Shown here: in pieces, positions 1 to 6,215 of the stretch
Position numbering within the stretch: the first letter of the stretch is position 1
How the letters are laid out: each line of letters begins with the position of its first letter
Source: Gemmatimonadales bacterium
GTDB lineage: Bacteria > Gemmatimonadota > Gemmatimonadetes > Palauibacterales > Palauibacteraceae
Assembly (NCBI GenBank): GCA_030636765.1
Contig: DAOVWI010000058.1
Span: 1 to 12,278 of the forward strand
Length of the DNA stretch: 12,278 nt
Direction of reading: 5' to 3'
Notes under the pieces: model-generated
Database searches by the model: none
What the model was told of the DNA's origin: nothing
What the model saw: the letters and a program-made list of their open reading frames with translations, nothing else
Made by a program: the position numbers and the translations under genes

Positions 1-47
1 AGGGACGAGGAGGAGTCGATGCCCTGTGCATCGTCGACGACGAGTGA
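1..47 (+). CDS. Possible 3' end of an unknown gene
   Basis: The third forward frame is open from the left edge and ends with TGA at 45-47. It reads GRGGVDALCIVDDE, a protein-like tail with mostly C or G at third positions in its second half. Only about 15 codons are visible, so no family can be named. The other two forward frames also stay open past here, so this choice rests only on how protein-like the peptide looks. Confidence 0.25.
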   Translation, partial: GRGGVDALCIVDDE

Positions 48-364
48 CGCCGTATTCGGCCGCAAGCCCCATGCGCCCTGCGGGTTACGGCGGCGCGGGA
101 CCATCTCCAGCGTTGCCGCTCCTCCCCGATACGCATGGTATCGCGTCGTCGCGCCGCCTTGGATCTGTGACCCACGGCGCTCGTAACGCGACCCGCCAGG
201 GTTTTTCAGCAACCTGCTGAGTCGTGATTTTGCGGGAGCCGACGTCCCCCGGTAGCTTGTGGTAACGCTTTCTGCGCGACATCATCGAGATTGAAGCTGA
301 GAATATCGACCACTACGCGGCTCTACAGGGCCGATCGGTCGGAACCGAACCCGGAGGTGAGTCC
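48..364. other. Intergenic stretch without a convincing gene
   Basis: No reading frame here has both a plausible start with a ribosome binding site and protein-like content. The short open frames are Arg/Pro/Ser-rich, as expected from high-GC shadow frames. It holds a 6-bp perfect inverted repeat, TCAGCA-ACC-TGCTGA (206-220), preceded by a short T run (202-206). Near its right end is the GGAGG ribosome binding site (353-357) of the next small gene. No clear promoter or terminator is seen. Confidence 0.5.
206..220. repeat. Short inverted repeat TCAGCA-ACC-TGCTGA
   Basis: This is a perfect 6-bp stem with a 3-nt loop, immediately after GTTTTT (201-206). The T run lies on the wrong side for a + strand intrinsic terminator, and on the minus strand the stem would be followed by A residues, so a standard terminator is unlikely either way. 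The motif resembles the ends of some dispersed elements, but only one copy is visible. Confidence 0.3.
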
Positions 365-367
365 TTG
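353..367 (+). promoter_or_regulatory. Ribosome binding site deciding a TTG start
   Basis: GGAGG at 353-357 lies 7 nt before TTG at 365. This is ideal spacing and is the main reason for choosing TTG 365 as the start of the small protein. The frame is open further upstream, to a TAA at 263-265, but has no ATG or GTG there. Confidence 0.5.
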
Positions 368-673
368 GGAAGGAAAGGTCACGATTCAACGTCAGTCGAC
401 AGGGCTCGAGATGAGCTCTTCAGCCATATCCGGCGCTGCGGCGTTCTCGAAGCGGAGCGCGAGCAGCGTGAGGAGTGGCTCACCGACACGGTGGGATACC
501 TGTCCGAGCGCTACCCGGACCTCACAGAGATAGAGCTGGCGGAGCTGCAGGAGATCGGACACCGCTACTGCATGCCCCCGATCTCGCGAGGGGCCATAGA
601 TGTCCAGGATGGCCCGCCAGTGGAAGAGAGCACCGCACTCGAGGGCGAGCGAGGCGAGGTAAACGCAGCCTGA
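365..673 (+). CDS. Small hypothetical protein, 102 aa
   Basis: I do not recognise this protein. It starts with TTG, supported by GGAGG 7 nt upstream. The protein is acidic and probably mostly helical. Residues 12-65 are rich in Glu, Arg and Leu and read as two or three amphipathic helices, followed by HRYCMPPISRG (about 66-76) and a disordered acidic tail. Cys25 and Cys69 are the only cysteines. There is no signal peptide or membrane segment. Third codon positions are mostly G or C through the middle, which supports real coding. A strong hairpin follows at 692-719, so it may be its own transcription unit rather than part of the operon starting at 782. A shadow frame overlaps it at 291-533 but ends in Ser/Arg-rich sequence and is less likely. 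Confidence 0.55.
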   Translation: MGRKGHDSTSVDRARDELFSHIRRCGVLEAEREQREEWLTDTVGYLSERYPDLTEIELAELQEIGHRYCMPPISRGAIDVQDGPPVEESTALEGERGEVNAA

Positions 674-691
674 GTTCCATCCCCCTACGCG

Positions 692-719
692 CGGGCCGCC
701 GGGGCTTCCGGCTGGCCCG
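692..719 (+). terminator. GC-rich hairpin, possible terminator
   Basis: CGGGCC-GCCGG (692-702) pairs with CCGGC-T-GGCCCG (708-719), giving 11 base pairs with one bulged T and a 5-nt loop. It lies 19 nt after the stop codon of the small gene and before the CorC-type gene. No U tract follows, so if it ends transcription it is not a classical intrinsic terminator. It could instead stabilise an mRNA 3' end. Confidence 0.4.
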
Positions 720-781
720 GCCACTGCTTTCGTGCCGCCTCCTGAAGTCGAGAGAGCCGGCCGTGGAGCGCTCCCGACCCG

Positions 782-2161
782 ATGGACACTGAGTCGCTCC
801 TGAAGATAGTCGCCGCGCTGGCTCTCGTCGGCGCCAACGCCTTTTTTGTCGCCGCCGAGTTCTCGCTCGTCAGCGTGCGCCGGACGCGGATCCGGGAGCT
901 GGTGGAGGCCGGTGACCGGCTCGCAAGAGTGGTCCAGAAGGCCCAGGACGACCTGAACCTGGCCATTTCGGGAACGCAGCTCGGGATCACCGTGGCATCG
1001 CTCGGGCTGGGCTGGATCGGCGAGCCGGCCGTCGCGGGCACGATCAGGGAGGTGTTCTCCTCGCTCCCCGCGCCGTGGGCTTCCGTCGCCACCCACGCTG
1101 TGGCGACCACGATCGCCTTTTTCCTGATCACGTTCCTGCACATCGTGCTTGGAGAGCTGGCTCCGAAGACGGTGGCTCTCGCACGACCCGAGGCGGTAAG
1201 CCGTGTGGTCGCCGTGCCGCTGTATCTGTTCAACGTCGTGATGCGGCCGGTGATATGGTTCCTCAACGCCTCGGCCAATGTGGCTCTCCGTGCCTTCGGC
1301 ATGCACGTCATCGAAGCGCGGGAGCGCGTGCACAGTCCGGAGGAGATCCGGCTCCTGCTGCAGGAAAGTCGGTTGGAGGGCGCCGTGGAGCACGACGAGG
1401 AGGCCATGATCCATGGTGTCTTCGAGCTCACGCGCACGGTCGCGCGCGAAGTCATGACGCCACGGCCCGACATTCAGGCGGTGCCGGCAGACGCGACGCT
1501 CGAGGAGGTACTCGAGGTCGCGGCGAACTCCGGATACTCCCGGCTCCCCGTTTTCGAGGGCTCGATCGACCATATTGTGGGGGTCCTGCTCATCAAGGAC
1601 TTGCTCCGGTGGTTCCGGAGGGACGACTGGTCGGGCTTCCGGGTCACGGAAGAGACGCGAGAGGCCTACTACGTACCCGACACCAAGCCGGTGGACGACA
1701 TCCTCGCAGAGATGCGGCGTCAGAAGGTCCATCTGGCCGTGGTCGTGGACGAGTTCGGAGGTACGGACGGCATCGTGACGCTGGAGGATCTGCTGGAGGA
1801 AATCGTCGGCGACATATACGATGAGCACGATGTGGCAGCCCGGCCCGCGATCACCGTGAAGCCGGGCGGACGAATCGAGGTGGCAGGTGGCCTGTCGCTC
1901 TCCGACCTGATCGAGGAGTTCGATCTTGCCCAGGTGGAGGAGGAGTACGACACGGTGGCCGGCTACGTGATCGGCAAGCTCGGCCGCATTCCCGAGAAGG
2001 GCGAGAGGGTCGAGCTCGGCCACGTCGAGCTCGAGGTCAGGGAGGTGGCCGACCGACGGATCACGCTGCTGGAGCTGCACCATCCAGATCGCACCGCTCC
2101 GGCCGGGAGCGGAGAGGAGCCTGTCGCGGCCGACGCCAAACGCGAAGAGTGCGAAGAGTGA
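782..2161 (+). CDS. HlyC/CorC family CNNM-CBS membrane protein
   Basis: This 459-aa protein has the standard three-part layout of the UPF0053/CorC (CNNM-like) family. An N-terminal DUF21/CNNM membrane domain (about 3-165) starts with a hydrophobic helix holding NAFFVAAEFSLV and contains GELAPKT (124-130). A CBS pair follows (about 223-345), with MTPR (225-228), SRLPVFEG (253-260) and the hallmark VVVDEFGGTDGIVTLEDLLE (320-339). Last is the CorC_HlyC domain (about 352-432, DTVAGYVIGKLGRIP). Length is normal. The family is linked to Mg2+/divalent cation export or homeostasis at the inner membrane, although the old name 'hemolysin' persists; the ion here is not shown by sequence. The ATG start has only a weak upstream ribosome site. 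It is the first gene of a close-set run, 25 nt before the zinc-ribbon gene. The last 25 residues are a charged, disordered tail. Confidence 0.92.
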   Translation: MDTESLLKIVAALALVGANAFFVAAEFSLVSVRRTRIRELVEAGDRLARVVQKAQDDLNLAISGTQLGITVASLGLGWIGEPAVAGTIREVFSSLPAPWASVATHAVATTIAFFLITFLHIVLGELAPKTVALARPEAVSRVVAVPLYLFNVVMRPVIWFLNASANVALRAFGMHVIEARERVHSPEEIRLLLQESRLEGAVEHDEEAMIHGVFELTRTVAREVMTPRPDIQAVPADATLEEVLEVAANSGYSRLPVFEGSIDHIVGVLLIKDLLRWFRRDDWSGFRVTEETREAYYVPDTKPVDDILAEMRRQKVHLAVVVDEFGGTDGIVTLEDLLEEIVGDIYDEHDVAARPAITVKPGGRIEVAGGLSLSDLIEEFDLAQVEEEYDTVAGYVIGKLGRIPEKGERVELGHVELEVREVADRRITLLELHHPDRTAPAGSGEEPVAADAKREECEE

Positions 2162-2190
2162 GGAGAGGTGCCATGAGAATCATCCGATGA
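2161..2190 (+). promoter_or_regulatory. Leader mini-cistron overlapping the next start
   Basis: The good ribosome binding site AGGAGAGG (2161-2168) is only 4 nt before ATG 2173. That ATG opens a five-codon frame (MRIIR) whose TGA (2188-2190) overlaps the ATG of the zinc-ribbon gene (2187-2189) as ATGA. The site is 18 nt from the gene's own ATG, too far for direct use, and no other in-frame start exists. Ribosomes probably reach the gene by terminating and restarting at the ATGA. This is read from the sequence; the mechanism is inferred. Confidence 0.4.
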
Positions 2191-2789
2191 ACGCGGAGCG
2201 GCTCGCCGGGCTGCTTGCTCGGCGGATGGGTGAGGCGGGACGCGCCGAAGAGGGAGTCGTTTCCGTCGCCGAGCTACACCGGACGTTGCTCCCATACCAC
2301 ATCTGCCGGAGCGCCTTGGGCTACGCCACCAAGGCCGAATACGATCTCGAGTTGCTGGAGCTGCTTGCCGGCGAGCGCTACCTCGTGCCGACCGAGAGCG
2401 ATCTGCGCTCCGCCGTCAGAGACGAGCGCGCCTCGCCCGAGCCGGGACTCGGCTTTCTCAAGAACTTCGCCGCCGCGCAGCTGCGCATCCAGGTGGCGGA
2501 CGACCTGAATGTGGCAGCCGTGCCCGCGCCTGGACCGGAGACGTCGCGCCACGAGGTGTCGGCGGCCCCGGACGAGGCACCGGGTCCGGATGCCGGCGCG
2601 AGCCTCGAGACGCCCGGGCGATGCTGGAGGTGCGACCTCGAGCTTCCCGACCGCGAGGGCCTCCGCTACTGCGTTTTGTGCGGCTCGGATCAACTGCGGC
2701 CCCGGTGCCGCCAGTGCGACGAGCAGCTGGAGCCCGAGTGGCGCTACTGTGCGGCGTGCGGCTCGCAACGATCGGCAGCGGCGGACTGA
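2187..2789 (+). CDS. Double zinc-ribbon protein of unknown function
   Basis: This 200-aa soluble protein has three parts. The N-terminal 105 residues are mainly helical (LAGLLARRMGEAGR at 6-19; ELHRTLLPYHICRSALGYAT at 29-48) and match no family I can name. A Pro/Ala/Glu-rich linker spans about 110-143. The C-terminus has two treble-clef-like zinc ribbons: C146-x2-C149 with C162-x2-C165, and C174-x2-C177 with C188-x2-C191. All eight metal ligands are present. Such DZR-type tails are widespread as protein- or nucleic-acid-binding modules and say little about role. It follows the CorC-type gene by 25 nt and precedes the dehydrogenase by 32 nt, so it is probably co-transcribed with both. Start choice is forced: ATG 2187 is the only in-frame start after the upstream stop. 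Confidence 0.8.
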   Translation: MNAERLAGLLARRMGEAGRAEEGVVSVAELHRTLLPYHICRSALGYATKAEYDLELLELLAGERYLVPTESDLRSAVRDERASPEPGLGFLKNFAAAQLRIQVADDLNVAAVPAPGPETSRHEVSAAPDEAPGPDAGASLETPGRCWRCDLELPDREGLRYCVLCGSDQLRPRCRQCDEQLEPEWRYCAACGSQRSAAAD

Positions 2790-2805
2790 AACGCCCGGTG
2801 CGAAA

Positions 2806-2831
2806 GCGTGATCCGGGAGGCGTGATCCGGG
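2806..2831 (+). repeat. Tandem 12-nt repeat over a start codon
   Basis: GCGTGATCCGGG occurs at 2806-2817 and again at 2820-2831, separated by AG (period 14). The second copy holds the proposed GTG start (2822) of the dehydrogenase. The first copy supplies GGGAG followed by a short frame, GTG ATC CGG GAG GCG TGA (2808-2825), whose stop overlaps that GTG. It looks like a local duplication that reshaped the translation start. Confidence 0.6.
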
Positions 2832-3889
2832 TCGCTCTCATTCCGGGCGACGGCATCGGCCCGGAGGTGCTTCGGGAAGCTTGCCGTGTCTTGGAGGCGG
2901 CGGCGGCGGCCGGGCTCCTGTCGGTCGAGTTCGAAGAGTTCCCGCACGGGGCGGCCCATTATCTGGCGACGGGCGAGACGCTTGGCGAGGATGCGTTCGC
3001 CCGCCTCCGCGACGGCTTCGATGCCATTCTCCTCGGTGCGGTCGGAGATGAGCGGGTGCCCGACGGCGCGCACGCGCGCGACATCCTGCTGGGGCTTCGC
3101 TTCGGCCTCGATCTGTTCGTGAACCTGAGGCCCGTCCGGTTGAGGGCGCCCGACCTTACGCCGCTCCGGCTGAGCGACGACGAGACGATCGACATCGCGA
3201 TCATACGGGAGAACACCGAGGGCTTCTACACGGGGTCCGGCGGCTCTCTTCGCGAGGGGACGCCTCAGGAGATCGCGATCAGTGAGTCCGTGGCCACCTA
3301 CTATGGCGTGGAGCGCGTCGTGCGGGCAGCGTTCGAATTCGCGTGTCGCACCGGCCGCGAGCGGGTCACGCTCGCCGACAAGGCGAACGCGGTTCCGCAC
3401 GTCTACGGCCTCTGGCGGCGCACATTCCTGGAGGTGGCGGCGGGCTACCCGGACGTGGAGGCCGAGACCCGGTACGTGGACGCCCTCGCCATGGAGCTCG
3501 TGCGTGACCCCGGGCGCTTCGACGTGATCGTGACCGAGAACCTGCTGGGCGACATCCTGTCGGACCTCGCTGCCGGGCTCGTCGGGGGCCTCGGTCTCGC
3601 CCCGTCGGCCAACCTCGACCTGAAGGGTCGTGGCCTCTACGAGCCGGTCCATGGAAGCGCTCCCGAGTTGGCGGGAACGGGCACCGCCAATCCGATGGCC
3701 GCCGTGCTGAGCGCTGCCATGATGGCCAGGGAGAACGGCGCGGCTGAGGCCGCCGATCACATCGAAGCCGCCGTGGACCGCGCGTTGCGCGAGGGCATCC
3801 GGACGCCCGATCTCGGCGGCGACCGGGGTACGGAGGAGGTCGGGGCGTGGCTGGCGGAGAAGGTGACAGAATCGCCTTCTTCGGTGTAG
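2822..3889 (+). CDS. Isopropylmalate/isocitrate-family dehydrogenase (LeuB-like)
   Basis: This 355-aa beta-decarboxylating dehydrogenase (PF00180) would oxidise and decarboxylate a 2R,3S-malate-type substrate. Numbered from GTG 2822, visible family motifs are IPGDGIGPEV (7-16), the substrate-binding arginines in GLRFGLDLFVNLRP (R93, R103) and IIRENTEGFY (R129), catalytic Tyr136 and Lys187 (DKANAV), metal ligands Asp220, Asp244 and Asp248 (GDILSDLA), and the nucleotide loop EPVHGSAPELAGTGTANP (274-291). The acidic residue in APE suggests NAD+ rather than NADP+. The pattern HYLATGETL...ILLGAVGD...LRFGLDLFVNLRP resembles actinobacterial-type LeuB, but RENTEGFYTG also recalls tartrate or isocitrate enzymes, so the substrate is open. 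No leuC/leuD neighbours are seen. GTG 2822 gives the usual N-terminus; in-frame GTG 2798 is an alternative adding 8 residues. Confidence 0.85.
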   Translation: MIRVALIPGDGIGPEVLREACRVLEAAAAAGLLSVEFEEFPHGAAHYLATGETLGEDAFARLRDGFDAILLGAVGDERVPDGAHARDILLGLRFGLDLFVNLRPVRLRAPDLTPLRLSDDETIDIAIIRENTEGFYTGSGGSLREGTPQEIAISESVATYYGVERVVRAAFEFACRTGRERVTLADKANAVPHVYGLWRRTFLEVAAGYPDVEAETRYVDALAMELVRDPGRFDVIVTENLLGDILSDLAAGLVGGLGLAPSANLDLKGRGLYEPVHGSAPELAGTGTANPMAAVLSAAMMARENGAAEAADHIEAAVDRALREGIRTPDLGGDRGTEEVGAWLAEKVTESPSSV

Positions 3890-3949
3890 GCTTATTCCCC
3901 ACGGAGCACGAGCCGGACACGCATCCAGCGAATCGGGAAGGGTATGAAG

Positions 3950-5149
3950 ATGGGAACCATGGGAAGTGACAGAGAGGTCGTATTCTTGTCCGCCGTTCGA
4001 ACGGGGTTCGGCGCCTTCGGCGGGAGCCTGCGGAACCATACGGCCACCGACCTCGGCGTCGTCGCGGCGGAAGCGGCGATCGAGCGCTCCGGCACGGATG
4101 CGGAGGCGTTCGACCAGGTCTTCTTCGGGAACGTCATTCAGTCATCGGCCGACGCGATCTACCTGGCCCGCCACGTGGGTCTGCGGGCCGGGCTTCCGAT
4201 CGAGGTTCCCGCCGTTACCGTGAACCGTCTGTGCGGTTCGGGATTCCAGACGGTGATCGACGGAGCGCAGAGCATCATGCTCGGCGAGAGCCGGCTCTGT
4301 CTCGCGGGCGGCGCCGAGTCGATGAGCATGGCTCCTCACGTCGTGAGAGGCGTTCGGTGGGGGAAGCTCCGCCTCGGCCCCGCCGCGCCGTTCGAGGACA
4401 CCCTGTGGGAGGCGCTCACCGACCCGTACTGCGGGTTCTCGATGGCCGAGACGGCGGAGAACCTGGCTGCCGAGTACGAGATCACCCGGCAGGACGTCGA
4501 CGAGTACGCGGTGCGCAGCCAGCGGCTGGCCAAGGCCGCGTGGGACGAGGGCCGCTTCGAGGACGAGGTGGTCCCGGTGATGGTGAAGGTGAAGGGCAAG
4601 GAGGTGGAGTTCCGCGCCGACGAGCACATGCGACCAGACACCACCGTGGAGGCTCTCTCCAGCCTCCGTCCGTACTTCAAGAAGGACGGCCTCGTCACTG
4701 CGGGCAACGCGAGCGGAATCGGCGACGGCGCCGCGGCGCTCGTGGTCGCGGACGCCGAGTACGCCCGGAGCGAGGGGCTGGAGCCGATCGGACGCCTCGT
4801 CGCATGGGCGGTCGTGGGCGTGCCGCCGCGCATCATGGGCCTGGGGCCCGCTCCGGCGTCTCGAGCGGCGCTCGAGCGCGCCGGGCTCACGCTGGATGAC
4901 ATGGTGGCCATCGAGGTGAACGAGGCCTTCTCGCCCCAGTACGTGGCCGTCGAGAAGGAGCTCGGCCTGGATCGCGAGAAGGTGAACATGAACGGCGGAG
5001 CGATCGCGATCACGCATCCGCTGGCGGCGACGGGGGCTCGGATCACGGCGCACCTGCTGCACGAGCTGCGGCGCCGCGGCGGGGGACTCGGTCTGGGCTC
5101 GGCATGCATCGGGGGTGGGCAAGGCATCGCGGTCGTTGTGGAGGTTTAG
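3950..5149 (+). CDS. Thiolase, ACAA2-like (acetyl-CoA acyl-/acetyltransferase)
   Basis: This full-length thiolase (399 aa) would cleave 3-ketoacyl-CoA with CoA, or condense two acetyl-CoA to acetoacetyl-CoA. The nucleophilic Cys95 lies in VNRLCGSGFQ, His356 in AITHPLAATGAR and the second Cys386 in GSACIGGGQG; VNEAFSPQ is also present. From memory, the C-terminal pattern RITAHLLHELRRRGG...GSACIGGGQGIAV resembles mitochondrial ACAA2 more closely than E. coli AtoB or FadA. The usual GHPxG signature around His356 is changed to THPLA. Starts at 3944, 3950 and 3959 are all possible; 3950 is chosen because GGGAAGGG (3935-3942) lies 7 nt upstream. It begins 60 nt after the dehydrogenase, so co-transcription is possible. 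The 3-hydroxyacyl-CoA dehydrogenase for the preceding step lies 2 kb downstream. Confidence 0.9.
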   Translation: MGTMGSDREVVFLSAVRTGFGAFGGSLRNHTATDLGVVAAEAAIERSGTDAEAFDQVFFGNVIQSSADAIYLARHVGLRAGLPIEVPAVTVNRLCGSGFQTVIDGAQSIMLGESRLCLAGGAESMSMAPHVVRGVRWGKLRLGPAAPFEDTLWEALTDPYCGFSMAETAENLAAEYEITRQDVDEYAVRSQRLAKAAWDEGRFEDEVVPVMVKVKGKEVEFRADEHMRPDTTVEALSSLRPYFKKDGLVTAGNASGIGDGAAALVVADAEYARSEGLEPIGRLVAWAVVGVPPRIMGLGPAPASRAALERAGLTLDDMVAIEVNEAFSPQYVAVEKELGLDREKVNMNGGAIAITHPLAATGARITAHLLHELRRRGGGLGLGSACIGGGQGIAVVVEV

Positions 5150-5154
5150 TCAGC

Positions 5155-5180
5155 ACTTTACTGTAGCGCTTTACATTACC
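5155..5180 (+). promoter_or_regulatory. AT-rich spacer with imperfect direct repeat
   Basis: The 100-nt gap between the thiolase and slipin genes opens with an AT-richer stretch. CTTTAC occurs at 5156-5161 and 5169-5174, as part of a 13-nt imperfect direct repeat. TACATT (5172-5177) could serve as a -10 box, but the only -35-like match (TAGTCA, 5147-5152) is spaced 19 nt away. It is a plausible promoter or operator region for the slipin operon, not a firm one. Confidence 0.3.
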
Positions 5181-5236
5181 GACGAGCTTCCGGCAGCGGG
5201 CGTCACGGAGAGATGGCCGTGCCGGCCCGCTCGGTG

Positions 5237-5252
5237 AAGGAGGTGTCAGATG
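5237..5252 (+). promoter_or_regulatory. Strong ribosome binding site of the slipin gene
   Basis: AAGGAGGTG (5237-5245), close to the full anti-Shine-Dalgarno complement, lies just before ATG 5250. It fixes the start of the slipin gene and is the strongest ribosome site in the window. Confidence 0.8.
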
Positions 5253-6215
5253 GAGACGTTCCTCGCTCTGGTCGCGATCGGCGGAGCGGCCGCCCTGGCC
5301 ACCAGCCTACGGATCCTCAGGGAGTACGAGCGCGCGGTCGTCTTCCGGCTCGGCCGAGTGCGGCCCATCCGGGGGCCGGGCCTCATCTTCCTCGTCCCGT
5401 TCGGGGTGGAGCGGATGCAACGGGTCGGCCTGCGAATCGTCGCGATGGATGTGCCGCCCCAGGACGTGATCACCCGGGACAACGTCTCCGTGAAGGTGAA
5501 TGCGGTCCTGTACTTCAGGGTCGCCAATCCCAGCCGGGCGGTGCTCGAGGTCGAGGACTACCTGTACGCTACCTCCCAGCTCGCCCAGACCACGCTTCGC
5601 GCCGTCATCGGCCAGGCGGAGCTGGACGAACTGCTGGGGGAACGAAAGAAGTTCAACGAGATCCTGCGGAAGATCATCGACGAGGGCACGGACGTGTGGG
5701 GGATCGACGTGACGGCCGTGGAGGTCAAGGACGTGGACCTTCCGCAGGAGATGAAGCGCATGATCGCGCGCCAGGCGGAGGCCGAGCGGGAGAGGCGAGC
5801 CAAGGTGATCAATGCCGAGGGGGAGTTCCAGGCCGCCGGAAGGCTGCGGGATGCCGCCCGTGTGCTCAGCTCCCAGCCCGCCTCGCTGCAGCTTCGCTTC
5901 CTGCAGACCGCGTCTGAGATCGCGGCCGAGCACAACTCGACCACCCTCTTCCCGCTACCGCTGGATCTGGCGCCGCTTTGGGGCGCGGCCCGGGCCGTGG
6001 GTGGAGCCGGCACCTCCACCGAAGAGGCCGCCGAGGCCACCGAGGGCGCCATGGAGCGTGCCATCGAGGGCGATGCGGCTTCGCGCCCGCGGATCGAGGC
6101 CGGCGAGGCGGAGCCCGGCGTCCCAGAGCGTGCGCTGGAGAAGGCGGAGCTGAGCGCCCCAGAGCCTGCGCTGGAGAAGGCGGAGCTCCCGACAAAGGGC
6201 GGCGCGAATGACTGA
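5250..6215 (+). CDS. Slipin / SPFH (band 7) membrane protein
   Basis: This 321-aa protein has one N-terminal membrane helix (about 2-19), then the slipin-type SPFH domain: REYERAVVFRLGR (24-36), GPGLIFLVPFGVERMQRVGL (42-61), the stomatin-type VPPQDVITRDNVSVKVNAVLYFRV (68-91) and GTDVWGIDVTAVEVKDVDLPQEMKRMIARQAEAERERRAK (146-185). A helical oligomerisation stretch and the slipin C-terminus TLFPLPLDL (232-240) follow. Slipins form membrane-bound oligomeric rings or microdomains and often work with an NfeD protease-like partner, which is not found here. After residue 245 comes an extra Glu/Ala-rich, probably disordered tail with a 12-residue duplicated motif (PERALEKAEL / PEPALEKAEL). Its stop overlaps the next gene's start by 8 nt, so the two are translationally coupled. 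The start is fixed by a strong ribosome site. Confidence 0.93.
   Translation: METFLALVAIGGAAALATSLRILREYERAVVFRLGRVRPIRGPGLIFLVPFGVERMQRVGLRIVAMDVPPQDVITRDNVSVKVNAVLYFRVANPSRAVLEVEDYLYATSQLAQTTLRAVIGQAELDELLGERKKFNEILRKIIDEGTDVWGIDVTAVEVKDVDLPQEMKRMIARQAEAERERRAKVINAEGEFQAAGRLRDAARVLSSQPASLQLRFLQTASEIAAEHNSTTLFPLPLDLAPLWGAARAVGGAGTSTEEAAEATEGAMERAIEGDAASRPRIEAGEAEPGVPERALEKAELSAPEPALEKAELPTKGGAND
6122..6187 (+). repeat. 36-nt period tandem repeat in the slipin tail
   Basis: Positions 6122-6151 and 6158-6187 are identical over 30 nt except for one base (G6130 versus C6166). The period of 36 nt is exactly 12 codons, so the reading frame is kept and a 12-residue unit containing ALEKAEL is doubled. 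The near identity at DNA level points to a recent duplication. Confidence 0.8.

Noticed and set aside
392..2083. 563-aa open frame on the minus strand
   Set aside because: It lies wholly antisense to the well-supported CorC-type gene, has His/Arg/Asp-rich low-identity content and arises from third-position GC bias.
2621..2821. Far-upstream start of the dehydrogenase inside the zinc-ribbon gene
   Set aside because: The extra residues are a shadow of the zinc-ribbon frame; family proteins begin just before the IPGDGIG motif.
2744..4039. 431-aa open frame on the minus strand
   Set aside because: Antisense to the dehydrogenase, whose active-site motifs are intact; the antisense product shows no domain-like pattern.
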